Shown: piece by piece, positions 1 to 8,537 of the stretch | Layout: each line of letters opens with the position of its first letter | Numbering within the stretch: the stretch's first letter is position 1 | Made by a program: the position numbers and the translations under genes | Notes under the pieces: model-generated | What the model was told of the DNA's origin: nothing | The model's input: the letters and a program-made list of their open reading frames with translations, nothing else | Databases searched by the model: none | Source of the DNA: Oxalobacteraceae bacterium | GTDB taxonomy: Bacteria > Pseudomonadota > Gammaproteobacteria > Burkholderiales > Burkholderiaceae_D | DNA length: 39,408 bases | Direction of reading: 5' to 3' | Assembly: GCA_027490725.1 (NCBI GenBank) | Contig: JAIXXN010000021.1 | Location: 1-39,408 of the forward strand

Positions 1-933
1 CGCAATTCCACCGATGCGGCTGCCGTCGCCAAACTGCTGGCGCCCTGCCCCATCATGCGGCTAGCGGCCGAGCAGAACATCACCGAAGCGCAGCACGCGC
101 ATCTCTACATCGTGCTGCGCGGCGCGCTGTCGGTTGCCACCGATACCCGCACCGGCATGGCCGATGGCACCATCAGCAAGATCCTGCCCGGCGAAAGCGT
201 GGGCGAACAATCGGTGCTGGACGAAGAAGCCAATCTGAGTTCGATCACGGCGCTGGAAGAAACCGATGTGCTGGTCATCTCGTCCGAGCTGGTGTGGCAG
301 CTGATCGACGAATCGCATGTGCTGGCGCGCAATCTGCTGCGCCTGCTGTCCTTCCGTATCCGCGCCGCCAATGCACAACTGCGCCGGCGTCAGAAGCTGG
401 GCGAGTTCTACCGCCAGCTATCCATGATCGACGGGCTGACCGATCTGTATAACCGCTCCTGGCTGAACGATCTGCTGCCCACCATGGTGGCCACCGCACA
501 AGGCTCGCATGCGCCGCTGTCACTGATCATGATCGACCTCGACCACTTCAAGCGCTTCAACGATAGCCACGGCCATCTGGCCGGCGATCAGGCGCTGCGG
601 ATGGCTGCCTCGGTGCTCAGCAGTGCGCTGCGACCAACCGATTTCGCGGTCCGTTATGGTGGCGAGGAAATGATGGTGCTGCTGCCCGATACCAGTGAAA
701 AAGTCGCCGTCGCCGTGGCCGAGCGGCTGTGCGAACGGATGCGTCAGGCGCAGGTGTTTGCCGACATGCGCACGCCGCTGCCGCACATCACGGCCTCCTT
801 CGGCGTCGCCGCACTGCAGGCGGGGCAGGACGAGCAGACCCTGATCGCCAACGCCGACGCCGCGCTCTACCGCGCCAAGGCCGAGGGCCGCAACCGCGTC
901 GCCCTGCATAGCGCGGCCCTGCAGTCGGCCTGA
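1..933 (+). CDS. Diguanylate cyclase with N-terminal cyclic-nucleotide-binding-like domain (5' partial)
   Basis: The frame is open from base 1, so the gene begins before the window; the ATG at 55 is internal. The first ~100 residues look like a cNMP-binding (CRP-type) beta-roll (LYIVLRGALSV, then PGESVGEQSVL). A short linker leads to a GGDEF domain that makes c-di-GMP from two GTP. Counting from the ATG at 55, the active-site loop is GGEEM at 202-206, a functional variant of GGEEF, and an inhibitory I-site RPTD lies five residues before it (193-196). DLDHFKRFND at 161-170 is the metal/substrate strand. The enzyme is therefore probably active and product-inhibited. It is cytosolic with no membrane segment in the visible part. 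It converges on the DUF5610 gene. A c-di-GMP-receptor-like domain occurs at 16.3 kb, but any link is inference. Confidence 0.93.
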   Translation, partial: RNSTDAAAVAKLLAPCPIMRLAAEQNITEAQHAHLYIVLRGALSVATDTRTGMADGTISKILPGESVGEQSVLDEEANLSSITALEETDVLVISSELVWQLIDESHVLARNLLRLLSFRIRAANAQLRRRQKLGEFYRQLSMIDGLTDLYNRSWLNDLLPTMVATAQGSHAPLSLIMIDLDHFKRFNDSHGHLAGDQALRMAASVLSSALRPTDFAVRYGGEEMMVLLPDTSEKVAVAVAERLCERMRQAQVFADMRTPLPHITASFGVAALQAGQDEQTLIANADAALYRAKAEGRNRVALHSAALQSA

Positions 934-963
934 GATTGCACTCAGGTTGAGCTGGGAGGGTGA

Positions 964-1623
964 CTAGGCCGTCGCCACCCCGCTCGCGGAGGCGCTGGCA
1001 CTGCCTGCTGCTGGTGCTGGTGCTGCTGGTGCTGCTGCGCCGCTCCGGTGCGCAGTCAGGAAGTCGGCATAGCCCTGCTGCACCAGTGCGTAAGTCTTAT
1101 CGATATTGCTGGCGATATCCCCCTTCAACACCTGCAAGCCACCAAGGATGTCACGCGCCTCCTTGAAGCCCTGATCGACGCCGCGCTGCAGCGTGCTGAC
1201 AAAGTTCTGCAAGGTGGTCTCCTCATCGCCGCCCGGATGCTGCTGGCGATAGGCGTCGTAAAACGCCGTCGACAGCGCTACAATGCGGCTCGCCGTGCCT
1301 TCCGGCGTATTGTCCTGAGACTGCGCCTGTTCGATCGCGTTCGGCCCCAGCTGTGGTGCCAGCGCCTCGTTAATCCCGGTCAGCGCCGTTTTGAGCACCA
1401 GCGCCAGCGGCTCGTTGGAAGAATTCAGCGCTACCGTCAGCGAAGCTTGTACGATAGCGGTATTCAGCTGGGCATGTGACTGGGCCGACGGGGATAAGGT
1501 CTTTTCCACGCCCCCGGCCGCCTCGGCGCGTAGCGTAGCGGACTTGCTGGCCGTCCCGGTAAGCGTGGCTTCGCTACGGGTACTGGCAGCCGGCTGGCCC
1601 AGCGAGGAAGTGGAAGAGGTCAT
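964..1623 (-). CDS. DUF5610 domain protein
   Basis: 219 aa with no signal peptide. The central part (about residues 70-190) matches my memory of DUF5610: GINEALAPQLGPNAI, then DNTPEGTASRIVALSTAFYDAY, FKEARDILGGLQVLKG and a final ID-TYALVQQGYADFL helix. The function of the family is unknown. The N-terminal ~60 residues are Ser/Ala/Thr-rich and disordered. The C-terminal ~27 residues are an Ala/Pro/Ser low-complexity tail encoded by a GCT/CTG-type microsatellite at about 1000-1040. A good ribosome site (AGGAG, 8 nt before ATG) supports the start at 1623. It is transcribed away from sbcB across a ~90-bp divergent spacer and seems to stand alone. Confidence 0.8.
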   Translation of the reverse strand: MTSSTSSLGQPAASTRSEATLTGTASKSATLRAEAAGGVEKTLSPSAQSHAQLNTAIVQASLTVALNSSNEPLALVLKTALTGINEALAPQLGPNAIEQAQSQDNTPEGTASRIVALSTAFYDAYRQQHPGGDEETTLQNFVSTLQRGVDQGFKEARDILGGLQVLKGDIASNIDKTYALVQQGYADFLTAHRSGAAAPAAPAPAAGSASASASGVATA

Positions 1624-1715
1624 GATGAAACTCCTAAAGAGCGCTGATCCATCGACCGGCGATAATATGTAGAACGGCAGAACTGACCATAACTGTAGCC
1701 CTTAAATTGTAACTT

Positions 1716-3158
1716 ATGAGCACACCGACTTTTCTCTGGCACGATTACGAAACCTTTGGCGCCCAGACGCGCCGCGACCGGCCAGCGCAGTTTGCCGCAA
1801 TCCGCACCGATGCCGCCCTCAACGAGATCGGCGATCCGATCATGTTGTATTGCAAACCGGCCAACGACTTCCTGCCGGATCCGCAATCCTGCCTGATTAC
1901 CGGCATCACGCCCCAGCAGTGTCTGGAATGGGGGGTGCCCGAGCACCGCTTCGCGGCCACCATCGAACAGGCGTTTTCCCAGCCCGGCACCATCGGCGTG
2001 GGCTACAACACCATCCGCTTCGATGATGAAATCACCCGCTTCATGTTCTGGCGTAACCTGATTGACCCGTATGCGCGCGAATGGCAGAACCAGTGCGGCC
2101 GCTGGGACTTGCTCGATGTGGTGCGCATGACGTACGCGCTGCGCCCGGAAGGCATCATCTGGCCCACCAAGGACGATGGCAAGCAGAGTTTCAGACTGGA
2201 GGATCTGGCAAAAGCCAATGGTCTGGTGCACGAAGCGGCGCACGATGCGCTGTCCGACGTGCGCGCCACCATCGCGCTGGCCCGCCTGATCCGCCAGCAC
2301 CAGCCCAAGCTGTTCGACTTCTGTCTGGCCCTGCACAAGAAAGATCGCGTGGCCGACGAAGTGGGCCTGCATCTGGCACCGGCCTTGCGCCAGCCCTTCC
2401 TGCATGTGTCGGGCATGTTCCCGGCCGAGCGCGGCTGTCTGGCGCTGGTCTGGCCGCTGGCCACCCACCCCACCAACAAAAATGAACTGATCGTCTGGGA
2501 TTGCGCCTACGATCCACGCGAGCTGTTCGCGCTGGATGCCGACACGATCCGCACCCGCATCTTCACCCGCAGCGATGCCATGCCGGAAGGGATGACCCGC
2601 CTGCCCGTAAAAAGCGTGCACCTGAATAAATCACCGATGCTGGTGACGAATCTGAAAACCCTCAGCCCGGCCATGGCCACCAAATGGGGGCTGGATCTGG
2701 AACAGGGCAAGGCCAACGCAGCACTGGCGGCGGCCGGACCGAATCTGGATGCTATCTGGGCCGAAGTGTTCTATCGTCCGGCCGGTGCACCACTCGATGT
2801 CGATGAAGATCTGTACAACGGTTTTGTCAGCAAGGATGACCGGCGCCTACTCGACAGCCTGCGCAAGGAAACCCCGGCACGACTGGCCGCTGCCGCACCC
2901 ACCTTCAGCGACCCGCGCCTGCTGGAACTGCTGTTCCGCTACCGCGCCCGCAACTTCCCCGACAGTCTCTCGGAAGAAGAAATGGAGCACTGGGAACAGC
3001 ACCGCGCGGCGCGCTTCTACGATGGTGCCGGTGGCGCGCGCAGCATCGACCAGTTCTTCGGCGAGATCGATCACCTGCAACAGGATGCCGATGAACGCGC
3101 CGAGCAGATTCTGACGGAGTTGTACGAGTACGTGGAACTGATCGCACCGGCCCAGTAA
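1716..3158 (+). CDS. sbcB: Exodeoxyribonuclease I
   Basis: 480 aa, close to the usual ~475 aa of bacterial ExoI, a 3'-5' single-strand DNA exonuclease acting in recombination and mismatch repair. The N-terminal DEDDh exonuclease fold is clear: LWHDYETFG holds the first Asp and Glu, ITGITPQQC and GYNTIRFDDEITRFMFWRN are typical ExoI segments, and HDALSDVRATIALARLI carries the catalytic His and Asp. SH3-like and C-terminal ExoI domains follow (RLPVKSVHLNKSPMLV, FRYRARNFPDSLSEEE). The start at 1716 is the only one giving the full N-terminal motif. The ribosome site before it is weak (TTAAATTGTAACTT). It is divergent from the DUF5610 gene and convergent with pyrF. Confidence 0.97.
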   Translation: MSTPTFLWHDYETFGAQTRRDRPAQFAAIRTDAALNEIGDPIMLYCKPANDFLPDPQSCLITGITPQQCLEWGVPEHRFAATIEQAFSQPGTIGVGYNTIRFDDEITRFMFWRNLIDPYAREWQNQCGRWDLLDVVRMTYALRPEGIIWPTKDDGKQSFRLEDLAKANGLVHEAAHDALSDVRATIALARLIRQHQPKLFDFCLALHKKDRVADEVGLHLAPALRQPFLHVSGMFPAERGCLALVWPLATHPTNKNELIVWDCAYDPRELFALDADTIRTRIFTRSDAMPEGMTRLPVKSVHLNKSPMLVTNLKTLSPAMATKWGLDLEQGKANAALAAAGPNLDAIWAEVFYRPAGAPLDVDEDLYNGFVSKDDRRLLDSLRKETPARLAAAAPTFSDPRLLELLFRYRARNFPDSLSEEEMEHWEQHRAARFYDGAGGARSIDQFFGEIDHLQQDADERAEQILTELYEYVELIAPAQ

Positions 3159-3219
3159 CAGCCAGGGTAAGCAGCGCTCGGCACCGCGCCACACTCGCCT
3201 GTGACGCTCAGGTCGGCGT

Positions 3220-3242
3220 AAAAAAAGCCCGCAAAAGCGGGC
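3220..3242 (-). terminator. Rho-independent terminator, distal copy, for pyrF
   Basis: On the minus strand a GCCCGC stem (3237-3242 with 3227-3232) and 4-nt TTTT loop is followed by seven T (complement of the A-run 3220-3226). It lies ~110 nt past the pyrF stop. It forms a tandem pair with the hairpin at 3247-3271. Confidence 0.75.
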
Positions 3243-3246
3243 GTGT

Positions 3247-3271
3247 AAAAAAAGCCCGGCAAAGCGGGCTT
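3247..3271 (-). terminator. Rho-independent terminator, proximal copy, for pyrF
   Basis: Minus-strand hairpin AAGCCCG/CGGGCTT (3265-3271 with 3252-3258) followed by a T-run (complement of 3247-3253). The sequence between it and the distal terminator is nearly a repeat, so pyrF has a tandem terminator. No T-run supports termination of sbcB in the plus direction. Confidence 0.75.
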
Positions 3272-3274
3272 GAT

Positions 3275-3322
3275 ACAGCCCCGGCGACAGCCTCGGCAAC
3301 AGCCTCGGCGACAGCCCCGGTC
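3275..3322. repeat. 12-bp tandem repeat, four copies
   Basis: Four consecutive units of the form ACAGCCYCGGCR start at 3275, 3287, 3299 and 3311. The last unit is also the left arm of a perfect 10-bp hairpin (3311-3320 with 3326-3335, loop TCTTG). The array sits in the sbcB/pyrF convergent spacer. Similar short arrays occur at 16147, 23924 and 31617. Confidence 0.85.
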
Positions 3323-3352
3323 TTGCCGGGGCTGTCCGGTGCAAGTACTCGA

Positions 3353-4174
3353 TCAGGCGCGATACTGGTTGATGGCGTCACGGGTTTCCTGTGCCACCCG
3401 GCGCGCAGCGCTGGCGAAGTCTTCGCCAGCCTGCTGCGGCGCGTATAGAATCGCGCGCGAAGAATTGATCATCATGCCGGTGCCCGCAGCGCTGCGGCCC
3501 GACTTGACGGTAGCCGCAATATCACCACCCTGGGCACCGATGCCCGGCACCAGCAGCGGCATATCGCCGACAATCGCGCGCACCTGCGCCAGCTCTTCCG
3601 GGAAGGTCGCCCCCACCACCAGTGCGCACTGACCATTCCGGTTCCACTTCTGCGCCACCAGTCGCGCCACGTGCTGGTACAGCGGCTGGCCATCGACATT
3701 CAGGAATTGCAGATCCGAGCCACCCGCATTCGAGGTACGGCACAGGATGATCACACCGCGATCGCTCCATTCCATATACGGATCCACCGAGTCCGAGCCC
3801 ATGTACGGATTGACGGTCACGGCATCGGCGCCATAGCGGTCAAACGCTTCGCGCGCATACTGGTGTGCGGTCGCGCCGATGTCGCCGCGCTTGGCGTCGA
3901 GAATCAGGGGAATCTGCGGATAGCGCTCGCGCGCGTAGGCGCAGATCTGTTCCAGCTGGGCTTCCGCGCCCAGCGCAGCGAAGTAGGCAATCTGCGGTTT
4001 GAACGAGCAGGCCAGATCGGCCGTGGCATCGATGATTTCGCGGCAGAAGTGATAGATGCCCTGTGGATCATTCTGGAACTGGGCTGGCAGCTTGGCCATG
4101 TCCGGATCCAGCCCGACGCACAGCAGGGAATCATTGGCCGTCCACGCGGCGGATAATTTATTGATGAAAGTCAC
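3353..4174 (-). CDS. pyrF: Orotidine 5'-phosphate decarboxylase, type 2
   Basis: 273 aa. It decarboxylates OMP to UMP, the last step of de novo pyrimidine synthesis, in the cytosol. The length and N-terminus ([14 protein letters not shown]) fit the longer type-2 subfamily common in betaproteobacteria rather than the ~235-aa E. coli form. The catalytic Asp-Lys-Asp strand is [10 protein letters not shown] with Lys95 and Asp98. The phosphate-binding end is [12 protein letters not shown]. The gene is followed by tandem terminators and is divergent from the SDR gene across a 126-bp spacer. Confidence 0.96.
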   Translation of the reverse strand: MTFINKLSAAWTANDSLLCVGLDPDMAKLPAQFQNDPQGIYHFCREIIDATADLACSFKPQIAYFAALGAEAQLEQICAYARERYPQIPLILDAKRGDIGATAHQYAREAFDRYGADAVTVNPYMGSDSVDPYMEWSDRGVIILCRTSNAGGSDLQFLNVDGQPLYQHVARLVAQKWNRNGQCALVVGATFPEELAQVRAIVGDMPLLVPGIGAQGGDIAATVKSGRSAAGTGMMINSSRAILYAPQQAGEDFASAARRVAQETRDAINQYRA

Positions 4175-4300
4175 GGCCCAGCCCTCTTATTCTGTTGCAA
4201 ACCCTCTATTGTATCGAAAACCGTGCGGCACCGGCCGAACTGAGGGCGCAGCACGGCGCGACTGATAGAATTCACGCTTCAACTTCGGAGAACCGCCCAC

Positions 4301-5065
4301 ATGAAACTCAAGCAGAAAGTCGCCATCGTTACCGGCGCTACCCAGGGCATCGGTCTGGCCTGCGCCCAGCGCCTGATCGCCGACGGCGCCAGCGTCATGC
4401 TGGTCGACATTAAACCGCAAGGCGCTAGCGCCGCCGAGGCACTGGGCGAACGCGCCCGCTTCTTCGCCGCCGACGTCAGCCAGAAAGCCGATGTGGACGC
4501 CATGGTGGCCGCCACGCTGGCCGCCTTCGGCCATATCGACATTCTGATCAACAACGCCGGTGTGACCCACGCCGCCAACTTCCTCGATGTCTGCGAAGAA
4601 GACTTCGACCGCGTGCTGCGCATCAACCTGAAATCCATGTTCCTGTGCGGACAGGCCGTAGCGCGCGAGATGGTCAAGCAGCACAGTGGCTGCATCATCA
4701 ACATGTCCAGCGTCAACGCCGAACTGGCCATCCCGAATCAGGTGCCCTACGTGGTCTCGAAAGGTGCGATCAACCAGCTGACCAAGGTGATGTCGCTAAA
4801 TCTGGTCAGCCACGGGATACGCGTGAACGGTATCGGCCCCGGCACCATCCTCACCGAACTGGCCCGCGAAGCCGTCATGGCCAGCCCGGAAGCCCGCCAC
4901 ACCATTCTGTCGCGCACGCCGATGGGACGCTGCGGCGAACCGGAAGAAGTCGCCTCGATCGCCGCCTTCCTCGCCAGCGACGACGCCAGCTACATGACCG
5001 GCCAGACCCTGTACGTCGACGGCGGCCGGCTGGCCCTGAACTACACCGTCCCCGTCAACGACTAG
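4301..5065 (+). CDS. Short-chain dehydrogenase/reductase (SDR)
   Basis: 254 aa, a classical SDR. The NAD(P)-binding loop TGATQGIG is at 11-18, NNAG at 84-87, and the catalytic residues Ser137, Tyr150 and Lys154 (YVVSK) have the expected spacing, with Asn109 completing the tetrad. Asp at the end of beta-2 (VDIK, residue 36) suggests a preference for NAD(H). The C-terminal substrate loop (NGIGPGTILTELAREAV) and final DGGRLALNYTVP resemble sugar or polyol dehydrogenases such as rhamnose or glucose 1-dehydrogenase, but the substrate cannot be assigned. The ribosome site CGGAGAACC lies before the ATG. A strong terminator follows at 5196, and it seems monocistronic. Confidence 0.92.
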   Translation: MKLKQKVAIVTGATQGIGLACAQRLIADGASVMLVDIKPQGASAAEALGERARFFAADVSQKADVDAMVAATLAAFGHIDILINNAGVTHAANFLDVCEEDFDRVLRINLKSMFLCGQAVAREMVKQHSGCIINMSSVNAELAIPNQVPYVVSKGAINQLTKVMSLNLVSHGIRVNGIGPGTILTELAREAVMASPEARHTILSRTPMGRCGEPEEVASIAAFLASDDASYMTGQTLYVDGGRLALNYTVPVND

Positions 5066-5195
5066 CGCAGACGGCTGGCCGCAACAGTTATTATCAAAAC
5101 GCATGTCTGATATCCGAAACGACAATTAGACAAATATCTGAGCGACGCCCATAATTGCACCTGTCTCCACTATTCTCCTCCAAGAAAATAGTTTT

Positions 5196-5226
5196 AAGCC
5201 CGCTTTCATCAGCGGGCTTTTTTTTT
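5196..5226 (+). terminator. Rho-independent terminator after the SDR gene
   Basis: AAGCCCGCT (5196-5204), 6-nt loop, AGCGGGCTT (5211-5219), then a continuous T-run to 5226. It is a textbook terminator ~130 nt past the SDR stop. Between the stop and the hairpin I see no ORF. Confidence 0.9.
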
Positions 5227-5302
5227 GACTGCAAACCATGCGCTGCGGACTGCGCTGGCGCTAGCGAGTTGCATCGCGTCATAATGGCGTCATATTCGCG
5301 CC

Positions 5303-5390
5303 CTATACTGGCTACATCTTCAGTACATGCAACCGATAGGCATGACTGAGGTACGGTGCGCCGCCTGGTCGGCGCACCACTGCTTTTTTC
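5303..5390 (+). ncRNA. Candidate small RNA or VanZ-gene leader
   Basis: Between the SDR terminator and the vanZ-like gene lie promoter-like hexamers (TTGCAT 5269-5274 with CATATT 5291-5296, or TATACT 5304-5309). They are followed by an imperfect hairpin (CAGT..ATGC / GCAT..ACTG, 5321-5347). A perfect 9-bp GC hairpin comes next (GGTGCGCCG 5355-5363, CGGCGCACC 5370-5378) with TTTTTT shortly after. Promoter, hairpin and terminator-like end within ~90 nt is the layout of a small RNA. It could equally be an attenuating leader of the next gene. I do not recognise a known RNA family. Confidence 0.3.
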
Positions 5391-5415
5391 TGCCAGTCGT
5401 GCTATCGTCCGGCCC

Positions 5416-5880
5416 ATGCTCAAGCGCCTCCAACACCTCCAACACCTTCCCCTGCTGCTCCTCAGCGACTGCCACGCCCGCCTGCGTTGCGCGACCGCTT
5501 ACACGCTGTATCTGCTGATTCTGATTCTAGGCTCGCTACCCGGTGCACGCCAGGAAATCGGCAGCGTCGCTTCCGGCCTGATTCTGCATAGTTGCGCCTA
5601 CGCCGGTCTGACTTTTTTGCTGTTCACCGGTAGCCGCGGCCTACCACGTCAACGTGCCCTGAAGGCGGTGCTGAGCATCGCCGCCATGGGTGCTTGCGAC
5701 GAATACGTGCAGAGTTTCTTCCCGTATCGGCATGGCAGCGTGGGCGACTGGGTGGTCGATTGCAGTGCCGCCGTCGTCACAGCCAGCGTGTTATGGCTGC
5801 TGTGGCAGCGCCTGCATCCGCACCCGACCAGCGCCAGCCAAATCGACAGCAACTCGGCAGCGTTTTGTAATCGCCGGTAA
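5416..5880 (+). CDS. VanZ-like membrane protein
   Basis: 154 aa from the ATG at 5416. An in-frame GTG at 5356 would start inside the strong upstream hairpin, so I prefer 5416. Hydrophobic helices are visible at about YTLYLLILILGSLPG, SGLILHSCAYAGLTFLLF, LSIAAMGACDE and DCSAAVVTASVLWLLW. The signature DEYVQSFFPYRHGSVGDWVVDCSA (acidic DE, then Q-x-F and R-x-G-S-x-x-D) is that of VanZ/teicoplanin-resistance-type membrane proteins, whose biochemical role is unknown in most proteobacteria. The stop lies 30 nt before the MFS gene start, suggesting cotranscription. Confidence 0.82.
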   Translation: MLKRLQHLQHLPLLLLSDCHARLRCATAYTLYLLILILGSLPGARQEIGSVASGLILHSCAYAGLTFLLFTGSRGLPRQRALKAVLSIAAMGACDEYVQSFFPYRHGSVGDWVVDCSAAVVTASVLWLLWQRLHPHPTSASQIDSNSAAFCNRR

Positions 5881-5910
5881 AATTGCGCCCTGCACACTGA
5901 TGGAGCACCC

Positions 5911-7119
5911 ATGCCCCACTCGCACGCCGAGCGTGACATTTCTTCCGGCATGGTCTGGCTACTGGCCTGCGCCACCGGCCTGATCGTCGCCAACCTGTAT
6001 TACGCCCAGACCCTGATCGGCCCGATCAGCCAGACCACTGGCCTGCCCGCCAGCGCTGCCGGCCTGATCGTCACCCTGACCCAGATCGGCTACTGCCTTG
6101 GCTTGCTGTTCATCGTACCGCTTGGCGATCTGCTGGAAAACCGTCGCCTGATCTGTAGTGCTCTACTGGTCTGCGCCATCGCCCTGCTGGCCGCTGCCAG
6201 CACCAGTAACGCCAGCTTATTCCTGCTGGCCGCCTTCAGCATCGGCCTGAGCGCCGTGGCGGCGCAGATACTGGTGCCGTTCGCCGCCCACTTATCCCGT
6301 CCGGAAACGCGCGGCCAGACCGTCGGTACCGTGATGAGCGGCCTCCTGATGGGCATCATGCTGGCGCGCCCGCTTGCCAGTCTGGTCGCCGATGCGCTGG
6401 GCTGGCATGCCATCTTTGTCCTGTCGGCGCTGGCCACTGCAGCACTGGCGCTGTTACTACGCGCCCGCCTGCCCCTGCGCCAACCCGAATCCGGTCTGCA
6501 TTATTTTGCCCTGCTGGGATCACTCTGGCATTTGCTGCGCGACACCCCGGTACTGCGCCGCCGCGCCGCCTATCAGGCCTGCATGTTCGGCGCCTTCAGC
6601 CTGTTCTGGACCTGCGTCTCGCTGGAACTGAGCGGGCCACGCTTCCAGTTCAGCCAGACCGGCGTCGCCATCTTTGCGCTGGTCGGTGTCGCCGGCGCGA
6701 TCGCCTCGCCGATTGCCGGACGCCGCGCCGATCAGGGCAAAAGCCGCTCGACCACCGCCGCCGCGCTGCTGCTCGGCATACTGGCATTTGCCCTGCCCTT
6801 GCTGGTGCATGGTGGCCGCACGCTGGAACTGGCGGTGCTGGTCACCACCTCCATCGTGCTCGACATGGGTGTTTCGGCAAATCTGGTCACCGGCCAGCGC
6901 GCCCTGTTTGCACTGGCCGCCGCCACCCGCAGCCGTCTGAATGGGCTGTACATTGCCCTCTTCTTTCTCGGTGGCGCGCTCGGTTCGTCGCTGGGTGGGT
7001 GGATGTATGCCAGCCACGGCTGGCAAGGCGTATTGTGGGCAGGACTGGCCTTCCCGCTGACGGCACTGCTACTCTGGCTCAGTGAAGCGCGCGACAGCGC
7101 AGCGGCGCACTCTGCGTAG
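5911..7119 (+). CDS. MFS transporter, 12-TM exporter-like
   Basis: 402 aa and very hydrophobic, with about 12 membrane helices in two halves. Motif A between TM2 and TM3 is present in the form GDLLENRRLI (normally GxLaDrxGrR), and the cognate loop in the second half is GRRADQGKS. The early ANLYYAQTLIGPIS segment is shared by a family of putative sugar- or drug-efflux MFS proteins. The substrate is unknown. A ribosome site (GGAGCACCC) precedes the ATG. It follows the VanZ-like gene closely and converges on the 7153 operon with no clear terminator between them. Confidence 0.9.
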   Translation: MPHSHAERDISSGMVWLLACATGLIVANLYYAQTLIGPISQTTGLPASAAGLIVTLTQIGYCLGLLFIVPLGDLLENRRLICSALLVCAIALLAAASTSNASLFLLAAFSIGLSAVAAQILVPFAAHLSRPETRGQTVGTVMSGLLMGIMLARPLASLVADALGWHAIFVLSALATAALALLLRARLPLRQPESGLHYFALLGSLWHLLRDTPVLRRRAAYQACMFGAFSLFWTCVSLELSGPRFQFSQTGVAIFALVGVAGAIASPIAGRRADQGKSRSTTAAALLLGILAFALPLLVHGGRTLELAVLVTTSIVLDMGVSANLVTGQRALFALAAATRSRLNGLYIALFFLGGALGSSLGGWMYASHGWQGVLWAGLAFPLTALLLWLSEARDSAAAHSA

Positions 7120-7152
7120 CGCAGCGCAGTAGCGCGCTAGATCCGTGCTGCC

Positions 7153-7659
7153 CTAGTGGGACCACAGTCGCACCTGCCCCTGCAGGGATACGGTGCCATT
7201 GATATTCAGGCTGCCCAGATTGCCCGTCACGGGCGCCATGGGATCGTTCTGCACACTCAGCGATTCGAAGCCGAGATTGGTGTACCGCACAAAGCCCGGC
7301 AAGCCGATGGCGATGTAATCGCCGCCGCCATCGCTGCGCGTTTGCACACCCAGCGTCACCGCAAACATATCCACTTTGCCGCGCACATTCTTGAACACGA
7401 TATAGCGATTCTGCCCGTCGCCATTGAAGCCCAGCGACAGCCGGCTATCGCTGACCGCGCCCACCAGCGTCGGATCATTGAGCGAAATGTGGGCGGCGAA
7501 ACTGATACCATCACGCGCCGTTACCTGTGCCAGTTCCTGATCATCGAGCGCGCTCAGCGCTCCCACACCAGTAGCGGCGCTGGCACTGCCAGCAGCCAGC
7601 GTCAGGCCCGTCATCAGCAGACCGGCGACAGCACGTCGTAGCGTAGTTAGTCGTGCCAT
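7153..7659 (-). CDS. Secreted FilA-like beta-rich protein, last gene of a three-gene operon
   Basis: 168 aa. A Sec signal peptide covers ~1-29 (RR..hydrophobic core..SASA-A). After it comes DDQELAQVTARDGIS at ~39-53, the locus-wide motif (E-L-x-x-V-x-x-x-D-G) here with Ala-Arg in place of Gly-Gln. The rest alternates polar and hydrophobic residues and is probably beta-rich (LSLGFNGDGQNRYIVFKNV, GTVSLQGQVRLWSH). The protein ends in a hydrophobic strand with C-terminal His, as do four other proteins here. Its ATG overlaps the upstream stop (TGATG), so translation is coupled. I recognise no catalytic motif. Resemblance to the Acinetobacter FilA 'putative pilus system' group is an inference from the N-terminal motif and neighbours. 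Confidence 0.75.
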   Translation of the reverse strand: MARLTTLRRAVAGLLMTGLTLAAGSASAATGVGALSALDDQELAQVTARDGISFAAHISLNDPTLVGAVSDSRLSLGFNGDGQNRYIVFKNVRGKVDMFAVTLGVQTRSDGGGDYIAIGLPGFVRYTNLGFESLSVQNDPMAPVTGNLGSLNINGTVSLQGQVRLWSH

Positions 7660-8537
7660 CAGTGTTTGAACTTGATATCGAGGTACTGGATCTGAATCGA
7701 TCCGATCCGCGAGGAGCCCAGATCCACCGTGGGCTGGTTCGGACTGACGAAAGAAATATTATCGACCACGATCCCGCCAGCAGGTGCCACACCACTGCCG
7801 TAACGGCTATCCGGCCAGTCGATACCGATGTGCAGGCGTGGCCCCGTCTCATCGCTGAGGGCATTGATCACCGCTGGCTGCGAGGCCACATTGGCCAGCA
7901 TCCACGGCGTGTTGGTAAGCAGACCGCTGCCATCGACAGCACCGACATGTATCCCGCGCCATACCATCGCTTCGCTGTCATCGGTGCGACCGCGCGCCCG
8001 TAGTGATAGCTCGCCGATATCCATGCGCAGCGCCGCACCAAATGCCACGCCATCATTGATCTGCGGCGTGGTGAATTGCATACCGCCGCCATACAGCACC
8101 AGGTCCTTGATCACCACACTACTCTGCTCGCGCGTCACACCGTCAGCCGTCACGCCCCAGTCATAAGCCATCTGCCAGCGCTGCTCGCCGAAAGTATTCA
8201 GCGGAAAAGCGATGTTCACCACATCAGCCAGTCCGGCTGCACCGGGCACAATGTCGAGCTTATAGGGATCGGAAAACGGCAGCGGATTATCGCTGCGCGA
8301 AGCACTGAATTTTTCCACATACAAGGTCGTACCGAGCGGCGTGGTGTAACTGACCCGGGCATCGCCACTCATCGCGAAACCGTTCAGATCGAAACTCACG
8401 CCATCACGCCCGCGCACCGCCGACAAGGCCGCATCGCTGAGCGGTTCCAGCGCCAGTGCCGGTAACGATGTGCAAGGCAAGGACAGTACGCCAAGAAACA
8501 GGCACTTCCATAGCGACCAGACTGCTGCGCGTCGCAT
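7659..8537 (-). CDS. Secreted FilA-like beta-rich protein, middle gene of operon
   Basis: 292 aa. The signal peptide (~1-30) has a long hydrophobic core ending PALAL-E. LSDAALSAVRGRDGVSF at ~33-49 is the shared motif with Gly-Arg-Asp-Gly, and an NGF segment follows. The mature part has many beta-type repeats (GGIVVDNISF, DLGSSRIGSIQIQYLDIKFKH) and ends in the His-terminal strand. No enzyme motif was found. Both ends overlap neighbours by one base (TGATG), so the three genes 9337 to 7153 form a tightly coupled operon. It is larger than the paralogues and might be a cap, tip or scaffold subunit, but that is speculative. Confidence 0.75.
   Translation of the reverse strand: MRRAAVWSLWKCLFLGVLSLPCTSLPALALEPLSDAALSAVRGRDGVSFDLNGFAMSGDARVSYTTPLGTTLYVEKFSASRSDNPLPFSDPYKLDIVPGAAGLADVVNIAFPLNTFGEQRWQMAYDWGVTADGVTREQSSVVIKDLVLYGGGMQFTTPQINDGVAFGAALRMDIGELSLRARGRTDDSEAMVWRGIHVGAVDGSGLLTNTPWMLANVASQPAVINALSDETGPRLHIGIDWPDSRYGSGVAPAGGIVVDNISFVSPNQPTVDLGSSRIGSIQIQYLDIKFKH

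Noticed and set aside
38..60. Start of the diguanylate cyclase at ATG 55
   Set aside because: The frame is open to base 1 and the cNMP domain is incomplete without upstream residues, so the true start is outside the window.
3275..3335. CRISPR-like repeat array
   Set aside because: Units are 12 bp and contiguous with no spacers; simple tandem repeats.
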